Assembly: GCA_016648135.1 (NCBI GenBank) | Contig: JADDOH010002065.1 | Location: 1 to 64,000 of the forward strand | Direction of reading: 5' to 3' | DNA length: 64,000 nucleotides | Origin: Agrypnia vestita | Taxonomy: Eukaryota > Arthropoda > Insecta > Trichoptera > Phryganeidae | Shown: piece by piece, positions 42,291 to 53,682 of the stretch | Numbering within the stretch: the stretch's first letter is position 1 | Layout of the letters: each line of letters opens with the position of its first letter | The notes under the pieces: generated by a model | Seen by the model: only the letters and a program-made list of their open reading frames with translations | What the model was told of the DNA's origin: nothing | Databases searched by the model: none | Translations under genes and position numbers: made by a program

Positions 42291-44640
42291 TATATAATAA
42301 TCATTATCGTGCGGTTATCATTTGAAGCGTGAGAAATGAAAATAGTTAACCCAATTCAGTATATTTCAATACACTGGAACAATATGGGGTACCGTTTGTA
42401 GGTACACATTTATCCCGTCTTGCCCAAAAAAGGACAATCCGATTAGACGTTGGATATTTTTCCTGCGAACTAAGCTGCAGTAGAACACGCAGGTATTGCA
42501 AACTGTACACGTACTGATAAAACTATTTATCGCAATAACAGCCCGGAGTATAATCTGTCGTGATAAGCTTTATCTGGAAAATATTATCTACTTCATGGAA
42601 TGAAGACATTTCATGGAAAATTAATAAGTACACCAATCACTTTCAGATCAAACTATTTTCAGAGGATTTCGTTTATTTACAACACATTGGGAATAGCCAC
42701 AGTGAAGTGAATGTGTATGAAATATATATATTCCATTGAACTTCTAATTCTGTTGTATTCTTGAACACAATTTATAATTATCAGAAACCAGAAATTAAAC
42801 CTTCAGCTTAATTTACTCCTGAATACAATTATATCTCGTTGATAAATTTTTATCATTTTCTAGCTCCGCTCTCGACACTGTAGGACGACTTGGTCATAGT
42901 CGTTCGCGATGTACTTAAATTATATTTATTTTTATCTACCTTCGATGATTAACTCTTTTTTTTTTCAAAATACAAAACCATATCATCATGTAGTTGTTTT
43001 AGGTTAGTGCGTGTAGGTGTTTTGGGAAAAAATGGCCACCCGTCCAAAGGCATCTTATTATGTCAGCACGCGACGTGATATGTGTGAGATGATCAGCAGA
43101 GTCAGTGTGGATGAATGAGTGGATACAAAGCGTAAATATTACAGTCTTATTATATTTGTATATATGTAATATAAAATGTAAAATTATTGCCAAAAATTTA
43201 CAGATGTGGCATCGAGTATATAAATATTGCTCGCGAGTGCTACAGCGGTTGGCGACAGAGTGAATGTGAATGAGAAAACCTGTTGGCGACCGGGACCTGG
43301 CTAACCGCATCGAGCCCCGATTGGTTGATATTGCTCGATACGTGCGGCTAGAGTCGCGGCGGCTCTAGACCATCACATCCTGATAAGTCAGTTCATCCTC
43401 TAGCGTTGACCTCCGCCTCGCGTTCTCTCCAGCTTTGATTTTGGATTGGAAAGCAGATATGTATTTGAAGTCATTATAGACTTTTGCAACCTCCAGAACA
43501 ACGCTTGGTGTTCAGCAGTAACTCCACATGTCCCAAGTACCGACATCCTTTAATAATATATTTTGAGTCACTTTGCTAGTCGTACAGCATATTATAGCAC
43601 TCATTATTATAGCGTCTGTGCCAAAATTCAGACGCAGACGCCTGAAAAAATTCCTTTCAATAACGTCCAGTGCACTTCGTACTGGCCTGATAAGCATTTG
43701 GTGTGCTAAGTCTTAATAATATTTCAGGAATGAATGATCAAAAGTAGATAACTGTTCTCTAGACCAAGCCCAGTGGCAGATACTGGATACAGATTAACCT
43801 AATTTATTGTATAGTTAAACGTTTATCTAATATCTAATAAGTATCTAATCTAATTATCATTACAAATTCAGACTCATTATTTGATTTTTCATATACAGAT
43901 AGCTATTCAACGTACTCAAAAACATTTTTTGCAAAAAAAAAAACGAAAATATTGTATATTTTGAGATAATTCCACGCTAAAATGTCTTAAGCGCAATTAA
44001 TTTATCTCGTATTGGAACATCACATTGTGTCATATTAACTATGTATATGAATATAAACAAAAATTTCATAAGTTTAAGTGATTCAAAAACCTCTACAGCA
44101 AATAAAGTCATTCAAGTTGAAATATCTATATTTTAAAATATTTATGACGACTTTATTTTTAAAAACCTTTTATACATACCCCTAGTATTCATAGAATAAC
44201 AAATTTAATGGATAATATAATGGATACGTAGTGTAGGTACAATGAAAATTCCAGGAATTGTGGAATTATTAAAAGAAAAATGTTTTTCCTTGCGCAGATA
44301 TTGATCCAAAGTCAAGTGGCACAAAGAAGACAATTTAGAAAATTGGAATTGGTATATTCTATGCTGCTCGAATAGATATTTTTATAACTTTCTTGGTTAG
44401 ATAAAATTAAATATATAAGGGTCTTGAAAGGGATTTAAAAATGAAAAGATGATCTTTATTATGAACTTTAGTACTTTGGGCATGTTGGGGAGACGAGAAA
44501 AATGAAGTTCTGCAAGTCTACATACTACGGAGGAAGATTCAAGAAGGCGCATCCTGATTGAAGAACTTGCTTGAGTGGTTCCATCACAAAGTCAGCGTTC
44601 AGTCGGGTATTTCTAAAATACAAATAGTGGTGTAGATTTC
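42291..44640. other. Non-coding stretch with one GC-richer patch
   Basis: No gene recognised. At 43205-43400, a TATATAAATA word is followed by GC-rich sequence (GCGGCTAGAGTCGCGGCGGC). The overlapping minus-strand frame (42999-43310) has no domain. A promoter is possible but unsupported. Confidence 0.4.
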
Positions 44641-44985
44641 CTTCATCCATCTTCTTCTTATTTCTGTGTCTTGTGAGGTCCCCCGTTGGCGCTCACTTTT
44701 GAGAAAATTTCTCCATCTGTCTTTTTCCAGTCTACTCTCTGATGTTGTGCAGCTAGGACGTTTGCCTTCTACCAACTTTCCTTCCTTCTATCTTATCCTC
44801 GAGTGTTAGTACTAGTCGGAGGAGATGATATATTTACCCACGTAGCACCGTGACCTAAATATGGATCCTTCTTCACTCTAACATTCGACAGCAACTCTCT
44901 GCTGGCTCCAGATCTCTGAAGCATCTCCCTGTTGCTGACCATATCGGTCCACGGTATATGAAGCATTCTACGGTGTCATTAAAAT
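44641..44985 (-). pseudogene. LINE reverse transcriptase C-terminal region, degraded
   Basis: On the minus strand: HRRMLHIPWTDMVSNREMLQ, RSGASRELLSNVRVKKDPYL, GHGATWVN, then after indels LVLTLEDKIEGRKVGRRQTS and NIREWTGK. It fits the same LINE group as 40635-41035 (RRmLrIpWtd.vsN.evL.r.g..ReLL..vk.Rk..YlGH, then leGKieGrrg.Grr..sWl.NiReW). Stops and frameshifts are present. Confidence 0.7.
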
Positions 44986-45830
44986 GAAATCATCCAAATA
45001 AATAAAAAAATAGTATTTAATTTTTTCTTTTTCTTCAACACATTTATTTTTTGTTTTTGTTGATATCTGTACTTTTTTAGCATAGATTTTATCCTGGTGA
45101 AATGACCATTGGCCACGAAATATTTTGATTATTCAATAAATAGTAGCTTTGTACATTTTTTTTTAATTCATATTATTTATATTTATTTATAAAGAACGAT
45201 GTACCATTTAACAAAAAATGTGATATTTTCTTATTGAAATTGAAATAACAAAAATGTGATTATAGACGTGTAGTAAATAGGTATAATATATCTATCTAAA
45301 AGGGAAAATAAATAATATTATAAAATAAACAGCGGTTTTATCAAGAATTAAATAGTATAAATACAGTAGTATAAATTAAAAATCAGAAAATAAAACAGAT
45401 ATGTTATCACAAAACTATCAACATCTCAAAATCTTAATAAGTTTAGTAACGCCTTCATGAAATACGTGTACAAATCTCTTGTACCTACTCATTGCCAAGT
45501 TTATGTAGCCTGAGAAATGGGGAGTGAGTGTGAATCTTTAAAACCATCTACGTAATAATACTGAATTATAGTTCCTTTGAAGTAAATTTGAGTTACCGAA
45601 ACAATTTAATACTTTTTATTTAAATAGTTTATTAAAACGAAAATTTCGTTTATCTGCTATAATTTAATACTTCAACAAACCTGCAGTGATTATTTATTAT
45701 GTAGTTTAATTTTATTAAATGTACCTATGTTTTAAAAAACTAAATAGTATATAAATACCTAACTCAAGATGTGCATCCCACATCCACTTATAAATTCAAG
45801 TCATCTTAAATGATTATTTTTATAAACAGA
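44986..45830. other. AT-rich non-coding stretch
   Basis: No gene or recognised repeat. Confidence 0.45.
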
Positions 45831-46545
45831 TAGAATCATCCTTTTTGAATTTCTATCTCCTCCCTTAAAGTTCATCCCTTTATCCTGAAATTGCCGACTC
45901 AGCATCTTACCAATAGTTTGACCTTCCTCAGTGACCGCCCCGTAATACTATTAGGAGATTTTATTATTTTTCCGTTTGTCATCACAACTTATCCAATTTT
46001 CGAAGAGAGAAATTCAAAATATGGAAAGTCACATCACCTACCTAATCAGGTACCCGAATATAATATTTATTTAATGTAAACGGTGTGATAAATCATCTAT
46101 AATTTTATTTGTTTAAACAAAAGTAATGAAGAGATATTAAATGCTACATCAGACTGCATAACAGCTCAAGCCATAAGGATAACCAAAAATACAAAGGTAG
46201 AACTGCATAACTCATAAGTACATACTCCTAAGACAGCGTCAGAATAGATTATTTCACATTCCAATATACAGGACCAACCTGCCAATGCTATCGCCTGTTG
46301 GAAGAGCTACTGCAATGCTGAACAATATTACTCTGGACATTGATCTGTTCCATGTCTCTGAGAGGGTTTTCCGAAGCAGGATTCTCCTACACCTTTGATA
46401 TGAATGAATTTATATACCTACGTTTGATATTTTGTTGTTTGTATATTTTCTTACCTGTTAATAATATTTACGAATTAAACATATGTTTGTAATTTAAATG
46501 TTATATTAAAAATAAACAAATTGAAATTGAAATTGAAAATTAAAT
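45831..46545 (+). mobile_element. Internally deleted LINE: endonuclease scrap joined to RT C-terminus and tail
   Basis: A frame at 45891-46079 contains SDRPVILLGDFIIFPF, resembling the GDFN motif of LINE apurinic-type endonucleases (here GDFI). About 160 bases on, a frame reads RQNRLFHIPIYRTNLPMLSP, then VGRATAMLNNITLDIDLFHV and ends near RSRILLHL, the terminus of the same type of ORF2 protein. The 3' region ends in GAAATT units at about 46520-46540. The whole reverse transcriptase palm is missing between the two. Confidence 0.6.
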
Positions 46546-46599
46546 CTCTCTGCTAAGACCTTTGCCTACCTGTAATAATTTAAACTCAAACAAAAATGA

Positions 46600-46990
46600 A
46601 TAAGCCAACACTATTTGAATATGACGGAAAAATCCTAAGAAAAATTTTCGGAATTAACGAATACAACATGACGTAGTTAGGTACTACAGCTAGAATTCTA
46701 TGACCTGTACGAGTTTATAAGGTTATTTAGAGAGCCGAAAATCACAACATTTAGTAAATCAGCATGACTTTGATGGCTAGGCTATAAACGTAGATGAAAT
46801 GGATGTTCAATAAGAATCCTAAAGGAACAGGAAGAACAGGCAGAATAAAATGTGGATCATTTAATGAAGAACAGTTTAATAAAGACCTTTACATTATTAG
46901 AGCAGCCTATTGCGCAAAACCGGCGAAGATGTATCCTCAAGCAAGCAACGACGTTTAACGAATTGTATAGTCAAGAATTGTAAACGATGA
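46600..46990 (+). pseudogene. LINE C-terminal region, heavily degraded
   Basis: Readable pieces: GKILRKIFGINEYN, ELYDLYEFIRLFREPKI (one frameshift), and WLGYKRR, in the order seen in LINEs that carry LRrIFGp...ELy.LY.ep.i...ik..RLrWlGHv.Rm. The remaining 200 bases keep only traces. Confidence 0.5.
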
Positions 46991-47144
46991 ATGATGAATA
47001 GCGAAAACCAATCAAAATAATTATTCAGAATATTTTGAGTATGTTCAAAGAACACAACACTGGATTTTATCCTTAGGGGGACATCATTAGGTAATCAATA
47101 GTTGCGGTAGTAAAAACACAACGCATATATGGAGCAAGGTATGC

Positions 47145-47345
47145 GTATTAAACATATATAGGTACATCTTTCAAAAATTTGATAGATGTGGTAGTCTATC
47201 GTGGGTGAAATTGGTGAACGTTACATTGTATAAAGTGATCACATAAACCAGTCATACGATAGGTCGTAAACACTATAGACACCCAAAAAGACTTCCATAC
47301 CTAATATCCCATATAAAAAGACATGAGGCATCTATGATACATCAT
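47145..47345 (-). mobile_element. Foldback/MITE family member, single arm
   Basis: Minus-strand copy of the TCTCACAGAGACGAA family: TTGATAGATGTGGTAGTCTA, TTGGTGAACGTTACATTGTA, AAGTGATCACATAAACCAG. The tip is degraded (GACATGAGGCATCTATGATA). Confidence 0.6.
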
Positions 47346-47399
47346 GATCAAAATAATTATGTAAAAAAAGCTTTCTTTGGAAAACGAAAAATATTAGTA

Positions 47400-47695
47400 A
47401 ATACTTTTGTGGAACAACTTTCGAACAAAGTATATACTGGTCAGCTGAGTACAACACGATATATATTCCATTCTGCAGCTCGGCTGATAGTCGGTAAGGA
47501 AATATATTGCCATATTATTCCTCTTCCAATAGAGGATAAACCATAAATATGTCTGGTCCTTAATAATATAGCACCGCTGTATATTTCTGAGATGTGTGTG
47601 AGAAAACTGGAGGCAGTCTCTACAGCCCGCAAATATGGCGGTGCTACGTGCCCAGCCAGGGAAGATCCAGCACAACGAAGACTCGGTAGTTAGAA
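47400..47695 (+). pseudogene. CR1/L2-type LINE reverse transcriptase C-terminal region
   Basis: Two frames join across an indel near 47550: STTRYIFHSAARLIVGKEIY, CHIIPLPIEDKP, then LNNIAPLYISEMCVRKLEAV, STARKYGGATCPAR up to a stop at about 47695. The pattern (AARLi.g..k..HItp.l..l, then LN.lAP.YisemC) is that of CR1/L2-like reverse transcriptases. Palm motifs are absent. Confidence 0.65.
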
Positions 47696-48058
47696 GAAAT
47701 TACATTTATTAAAGGTGAAATGTAAACGTACAAAATAACGTATTCACGGAGATGTATCAAAATCAAGCAGACTTTGACTTTTCTTGTTAATCGAATACGA
47801 TCTGATTCTAGAAGCGTCCCAATATTGCTTACATATTTGTGTTTTTTATAAGACGCTTATGGGTGAGAAGATTTCCAAATGTACTTATTTTATTTATAAA
47901 TGATAACAGTACTCCCTCACTGGGATAATCCTGTGTCGAGGTGGGTATGATATACAGCAACATTGTTTAAAACTTACACTTAATTCTTACTTTACTTTAA
48001 TTCTTTACTTTGATTACTTTACTTTAATTCTTACAACAGCATTGTTTAAAACTTATAT
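47696..48058. other. Non-coding stretch with short direct repeats
   Basis: No gene. CATTGTTTAAAACTTA occurs at about 47963 and 48043, and a TTCTTTACTTTGATTACTTTA near-repeat lies between them. Confidence 0.45.
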
Positions 48059-48420
48059 TTAATTAATTAAGGATAAATTACAGAAGTCTCACAGAGACGA
48101 AGCAATTTATTTGCATATGAAAAAAGTGGATAGATACGATGGCTCAGGACTCATAGAATATACATAATATAGAAGTATCATTACCGGCTGTGAAATCTGT
48201 GTAAACTGTTTCATGAGAAAAGACAACAGATGTCACTAACATATCCCCTTGAAATATGCAGATGAGTCCTATTTTGAACATTTATATAACTTTCAAAAAA
48301 AAAAATCGGTGTATGGATGTTCTTACGATGGAAGTAGAAAAGACTTCCATACATGTTTCTCATATAAATAGCTTCGTCTCAGGGAGAACTCTATAATTTA
48401 TCTTAATTGAAAACTAAATA
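48059..48420. mobile_element. Complete-looking foldback/MITE copy
   Basis: Left tip TTAATTAAGGATAAATTACA, then AGTCTCACAGAGACGAAGC. Right tip GCTTCGTCTCAGGGAGAACT, then CTATAATTTATCTTAATTGA. The tips are inverted repeats of about 40 bp. Internal words match the other copies of the family. No coding capacity. Confidence 0.75.
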
Positions 48421-49359
48421 ATTTATGTGTCCTCTCTACGTAGGTTCGTACGTTTACATAATAGCGCTTAATAAATTCGTAGCGCCATAATATAAGCACC
48501 ACAACAAGAACCAAAATAATCAGTCAAGCAAGCACATATATCGACAATTCTCGCCCATCGTATTTTATCGTGGAATTGCCTTCTCGTGACTCATTTCGTC
48601 AAATATCAGTCAATTAACAAATAAAATTTGGTTCGCTTTTGGGTGAATTTGAATCTCCTCACCTGAATTTAAAAATGTTTGTTATTATTTAATGCCTTAT
48701 GTTTGTCTACCTTATCTATGATAAACGGCTTATAGACGGGTTTGAGTTGATGTCTCTGTCTATCTCTCTCAGGCCCGGTTGTTTCAAGTTCGATCAAAGT
48801 AAGCTGAAATCCTGGGTTAAACTGAGCTTAACCTCAAAGTCACGCGAAATCTCGCAGAATTGAGTTGTTTCAAATTAAAAATCTGTTAAAATCGGATTAG
48901 GTGTGTTGCAATTGTGTAAAATAAAAATCATAGACAAATGCACGCCAAAATAATTTTGCATATGGCAACACATAATTTAAATTTCATTTGAGAGCAAGCA
49001 GATCAAAGCAGATGTTTCGAAACATGTCATCAACAATGCTGTTTTACTGAAGATTTCCACAAGAAGATGAAAGGAGACTAGTGGGCCGCATTACGCAACT
49101 AATTTAATGTTTTGTTGCTTTGTTCCCGCCTAAATGCGTACTGTCCAACAGATTTTCGAAGTAGATTCGAGAATACGATGAAAAGCGCCAGAAAGGTTAG
49201 TTATTGACGAAATTAAATGTTATCTTACCTATTTAGTGTTTGCAAGAACAATATGTTTTTATTTGATCTGTATTGAATTTCTTTAGTTTTTCTGTTTATA
49301 ACCTTTTCTTTGTTTGCAGGTAATAAGAAAAGTGAATCCAAGGCCTACGACTGATATGC

Positions 49360-49460
49360 AGAATAAATTATATGTGGTTCAGTTAGATATTTTCAAAACC
49401 CAACTATCTAAAGAATTGGCAGAAAATTCACGAAGTTGTTTTGGAAAGGCATAATGCCAC
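49360..49460 (+). pseudogene. Possible partner-ORF remnant of the Harbinger element
   Basis: A short frame, MQNKLYVVQLDIFKTQLSKE, is followed by LAENSRSCFGKA and a stop. Harbinger elements usually carry a second, Myb/SANT-like ORF whose C-terminus is helical and charged. The resemblance is only in position and composition. It could be random. Confidence 0.2.
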
Positions 49461-49589
49461 AAGAGATCTGGCTTAATTTTATTACAAGTTGTATTTTTTA
49501 TTAAAATATTCATTTTCCTGTTAATAGGTAGGTATATAAAATACAATAAAATAAAAGAATTTCATACACCGAATATATTCTTTTATTAC

Positions 49590-49700
49590 TATTATTCCGC
49601 GGACGTCCTCTGCTTCTGCTGCTTTCGACAAATAATTTTCCTTGCCATCCTTTCTTTGCTCATCTGTTCCACATGACCAAACCAGTGGCCATGTCACTGG
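49590..49700 (-). pseudogene. LINE C-terminus scrap nested in the Harbinger element
   Basis: The minus strand reads HWFGHVEQMSKERMARKI followed by frameshifted RGRPR-like codons, as in the SAYPSG-type LINE family (compare 52440-52710). Confidence 0.5.
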
Positions 49701-49745
49701 CTCTGCATTCTGAGAATTCCGAGTTCGATTCCCGATGAGGTCGCA
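49690..49745 (+). repeat. tRNA-like segment with B-box
   Basis: GTCACTGGCTCTGCATTC is followed by CCGAGTTCGATTCCCGATGA, which includes a good B-box (AGTTCGATTCC). No intact cloverleaf, so a SINE or tRNA fragment. Confidence 0.35.
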
Positions 49746-49809
49746 ATACATCTTTCTGATTTCTTTAAAATCTAGGTGTTCTTGTCGGACCGCAATTAAA
49801 ATTGGGCCT

Positions 49810-50133
49810 TCAGGCCCATTGTAGCATTAAAAATTGCTGTACATATGGTTTGAGGGTATAGTCCCGGTCTCCTACAATATAGCAATTACCAAATCTGGTA
49901 CCTAGTACCGTTTGTCGTAACTTGATATTTTGTTTGGACATAATGACAAATATATTTCTGATTTTTATAGTGCTCTTCGGCTGACTAAAATGTGGTCTGT
50001 GGTCAGCCATTGCTCTGGTAATGGCTGACACTATCCGCAGTCCAAGAAGCAGTGTTCCAGATAAATCACCTACGCACCTTTCATGGATATTAAAAAAAAT
50101 ATATTGTCGACAATGCCCTGCGGTAAAATTCAT
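49810..50133 (-). pseudogene. HARBI1-like transposase remnant
   Basis: A 107-residue minus-strand frame: CVGDLSGTLLLGLRIVSAIT, RAMADHRPHFSQPKST, which fits the VGDLsGis..t..RiV.rvS.aia...p.fi.fP segment of HARBI1-type transposases. Later comes YIVGDRDYTLKPYV, which fits the lLGDsgYpLkPyl segment carrying the second catalytic Asp. The middle of the DDE domain, including the first Asp region, is deleted. DRDY replaces the usual DSGY. Confidence 0.75.
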
Positions 50134-50515
50134 TTAGAGTTGCGGAAAAATCAATTTCTTCTGACAAAAAAGTATTGTTCGAGATCTAAGTAAATTACTT
50201 CTCCTGTTAAAGATATACTGTAGAATCAGTCGATCGTCAGAAAAGCCTGTGTCACCCTACTAATATTGTACATTTCGACACTTTGTATGTAAAATGTCGA
50301 AAAATTAATAAAAAAATATTTTATTGACAGATGTCAATTACATTGCGCAGTGCGCATGTGCGACTCTGACCGAGAGTTTAATCTAAAATTTCCGCTCAGA
50401 ATTCTCTGACAGATTTCGCTTAATCCGATTTGAAACAACCCGTTTTTGAAAAAAGTACTAAAAATTTCAGTTTAAACTCTACGCTTACCTTGATCGAACT
50501 TGAAACAACCGGGCC

Positions 50516-51115
50516 TCAGAGTATTCGCTGAATTTATCTCAGGATTAAAATCTCAACGATATATGTATAAATATAAACATATATATCGTACAGATTTATG
50601 TTTTATCTACGTGTACAGGCCGGTTTTTTACTACCGACATTTTTTTATAATGTTATAAATAGTTAATAGATTTCCTTAATGTTTACTTATTACGTTTATA
50701 GAGTACGAAACAATATAAATCTTATCACAAATATAATAATGACCGACAAGAAATTTCGGATAATTTTAAAAATGCTTTAATAATAATTGTCATCAATGTG
50801 ATAAATTTATATTAAATTTAAAACAACAACAAATTGCGCGGTGCACATAACCGACAGCAAGCGTCAACTGACGTCAAGCTGTCGTATAAATTTGTCTCTT
50901 TCTAGCATAATATCGTTCACACATATATTAAAATGTATCCATACATAATACATTCTTGAAGTTCCATGACCAAATATCTACTTATGCAGCTACATATCTC
51001 CAATATTAGCAGTAAAGTACATTGGAAAATTATAGTTGAAAATATCTCACCCTAGCCCAGATATTTTTTACACAAATTTGTATCATATTTTATTATTACC
51101 TATTATTTTTGTAAA
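50516..51115. other. AT-rich non-coding stretch
   Basis: No gene or recognised repeat. Confidence 0.45.
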
Positions 51116-51116
51116 T

Positions 51117-51450
51117 CAAGATATATTATGGATGTCTCACACAGACGAAATTATATTTTTTTATGGGAAACCAGGTATTCATAGGGCTTACGACCTATCG
51201 TATGGCTGGCATAAGTGATTACATTACACAATGTAACGTTCACCATTTCCACCCATGATAGAATACCACGTCTATTTTTTTTGGAAGTTGTTTATATTTT
51301 AAATTTTACAACCTGTTTCGTATATGTGTTGTAATAATCATTAGCGCGAACGGCATCCAAAGCTTTTTCATTCCCCTTGATTAACCACAAATGTCACTAA
51401 TGAGATATCCATTTTTGTGATTGGAATTTTTTAGCAATATCCTTTATATG
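51117..51450 (+). mobile_element. Foldback/MITE family member
   Basis: AAGATATATTATGGATGTCT, CACACAGACGAAATTATA, GCTGGCATAAGTGATTAC, AACGTTCACCATTTCCACCC and the distal GTGATTGGAATTTTTTAGCA match the other members in order. A right tip is not recognisable. Confidence 0.65.
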
Positions 51451-52435
51451 TGTAATGAGATTCTTTCGAATTATTAGCATTACACTGGCGTACTCCTGGA
51501 ATATCATGATTATTATCGTGATTATAATAATTATTTATTACAGATCGGGTTTTGTGCTCACAACCTTAAATTTTCAGTCACTAGGCGACCGTTGCTACTT
51601 GGCAGTAAATATTGATATGGATCAAGTGCTAATACTACTCAGTGTATAAAATACAATCACAACGAATAACAGCTCGCTCCGTGATCAATTCTGTACTATC
51701 CTTGATGCTAGTTTCAAAACAAGCTTCTAATTAGGTTGTATCCGTTAACATGCTCTTTTACAGCGTAATAATTATAATGTTTTCAATAATATTTAGGAGT
51801 CACACTCGCATCACTCTGTATCACATATCTGAATGTGATGTAATATTCTGTGGTGGCTTAGTTACGCTCTTATAGTTGAGATTGATTATATATTATATTA
51901 TATATTATATTATTATTATATAGAGAGTTGATTGCATATTTATTTTTTGCTCAACTCTGGTTGAGAACCTAACTTTTCAAATATTTTCAGTATTCATAAC
52001 AAAATATCATTACACAATAACAATCTAACCTAATGTATAAAATATTATTGTAATTTTATTATTAAAACTGTCAAAACTCTAATTTTTACTAAACACAATT
52101 TATTTTGATAGTGGCACAGATCAACTATAATTGCTCTATTGAACTTTTATTTAGAAAAAAAAATGTTTTCATTATTAAACACACCAACAATGAGAATTGA
52201 TATATTAATTAATGTTTGGAATTTACCAACGATTCAATGCCTCCAGCTGAAAACTGCTATTGTGGCCTAATTGATATCGAAATTTAACTGCAGACTAATA
52301 ATAGAAACATTTAAGTCATTAGTGAAGAAGGTTTTGTATACCTTGGTGGTTGTCAATATAATATCTTTGAATCTTTTTTAATTTATATGTATAATATTTT
52401 ATTATCTAACCATCACGAAGTTTATCCTCAAGAGT
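51451..52435. other. AT-rich non-coding stretch
   Basis: No gene. A TATATTATATTATATAT low-complexity patch lies at about 51887-51922. Confidence 0.45.
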
Positions 52436-52439
52436 AAAC

Positions 52440-52715
52440 AAAGATAGAACGCCACACTCTTCTGTCCTGGCACACCACTTTCGCATTGTCCACTTTTCTT
52501 CTCATGAACGTTATTCGGATGTTGAAGCCTTATCCAATATTTGGTTTATCTGTTCATGCCAGGTCTTTCACGGACGCCACCTCTTCTTGTACCTTTCTCA
52601 CTCACCTCATATATTTTTTACCGTCTTCTTGTTCATACGTTCCACATGATCAAACTATTTCAGCGATTCTTTATTTATTCTATCTAATACGCTGCAGCCA
52701 ACAACTCAAGATCAG
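52440..52715 (-). pseudogene. LINE C-terminus (SAYPSG family), degraded
   Basis: Minus strand, across frameshifts: LGCSVLDRINKESLK, FDHVERMNKKTVKNI, WHEQINQILDKA, FMRRKVDNAKVVCQDRRVWR, SIF. Colinear with 60030-60330. Confidence 0.6.
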
Positions 52716-53185
52716 GTAATAACCCCACAAAAATTTCGTTCATTGATAGTTTTAAAAACATTATTTATTTTAAAAATTACTTTATATACCAAAGCACATT
52801 AATATTAACATTGAATTCATTATTTTGTGTCAATTTATCTATAAATTACTTATGTATTTTTTTAGAGAATTTTGATGGTTAAAAGGTATGCGAGTACCAA
52901 TGCACATATTGATTGTGTCGAACAACAATGTTCCTATACTTCTGTTTTGAATTGTTGACTGATATATGGTTGTTTAATTAATTATACATTAAAACGTAAA
53001 AAAATAATCCTTTTTTTAATTATTGATTTTTTTAATTGAATAACAGCATAGAATTCTTTCATTAATTTTAAAGACTTTTTGTCTCTTCTCAATACGATCA
53101 ATCGGATATTTCAAAGTTAATTTAATTACAGTAAAAACTGATTTATTATAATTACTATATTAAAGAAGTGCAAAATATGAAATAT
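52716..53185. other. AT-rich non-coding stretch
   Basis: No gene or recognised repeat. Confidence 0.45.
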
Positions 53186-53189
53186 CAGC

Positions 53190-53420
53190 ACACATTTTCT
53201 ATCTTTCTGGTCACTGCTTCCGGCCATTATCTCCCCCCTGGTCCAGTGGAGAAGTAAACCCCATCTTACGACGACTTTGGGCGGGAACACGGCGTAAGCC
53301 GCCATATATTCTGGCGGAAGAAGGATCTTGCCATTTCCGGTTCGGCAGTTGCCATTTTGTAGCGCTGAACTTTGAGCTGCCTAAAGTTTTTGGTATTTTA
53401 TAAAGTAATATAGGGGCGGA
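53190..53420 (+). promoter_or_regulatory. Promoter-like GC-richer island
   Basis: A dense set of words typical of TATA-less promoters: CTTCCGGCCAT (ETS plus GCCAT), GGGCGGGAACA (E2F-like), CCGCCATATATTCTGGCGG (6-bp inverted arms), GCCATTTCCGG and GCCATTTTGTAG (Pho/YY1-like). No downstream coding exon is recognised within a few kilobases on either side, so its gene, if any, is unknown. Confidence 0.3.
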
Positions 53421-53682
53421 CTCGTCAACATAAACTTTAATTCAATATTTTATTCTCTTTTTGTACAAAATATAATATTTATCTGGTGCTATTTGATGAA
53501 CAACGGCAACTATGTCCAAATGCAGAAAATAGTTATATCTAGAAAAATCTACGTTTTGAGTGCCAATGCAACATTATTTATGAATTTATTCAATTTATTA
53601 AAATATTACAAATATATATTCACTTACGTACTTTACGATGGGTATATATATCTAAGCAATCATTTTGAGATTGCTATTATAT

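Larger units (their letters stand above)
48772..50515 (-). mobile_element. PIF/Harbinger-type DNA transposon, degenerate
   Basis: Terminal inverted repeats of about 34 bp (GGCCCGGTTGTTTCAAGTTC, then GATCAA and GTAAGC) with one mismatch, flanked by a 3-bp direct repeat TCA (48769-48771 and 50516-50518), the duplication length expected for this superfamily. The minus strand carries HARBI1-like transposase pieces (49810-50133). The plus strand at 49360-49460 holds a short frame (MQNKLYVVQLDIFKTQLSKE) that might be the end of the Myb/SANT-like partner ORF; that is weak. A LINE scrap and a tRNA-like segment are nested at 49590-49745. Confidence 0.8.

Noticed and set aside
43205..43400. TATATAAATA followed by GC-rich DNA as a gene promoter
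   Set aside because: No initiator or downstream exon can be supported, and single TATA-like words are frequent in AT-rich DNA.
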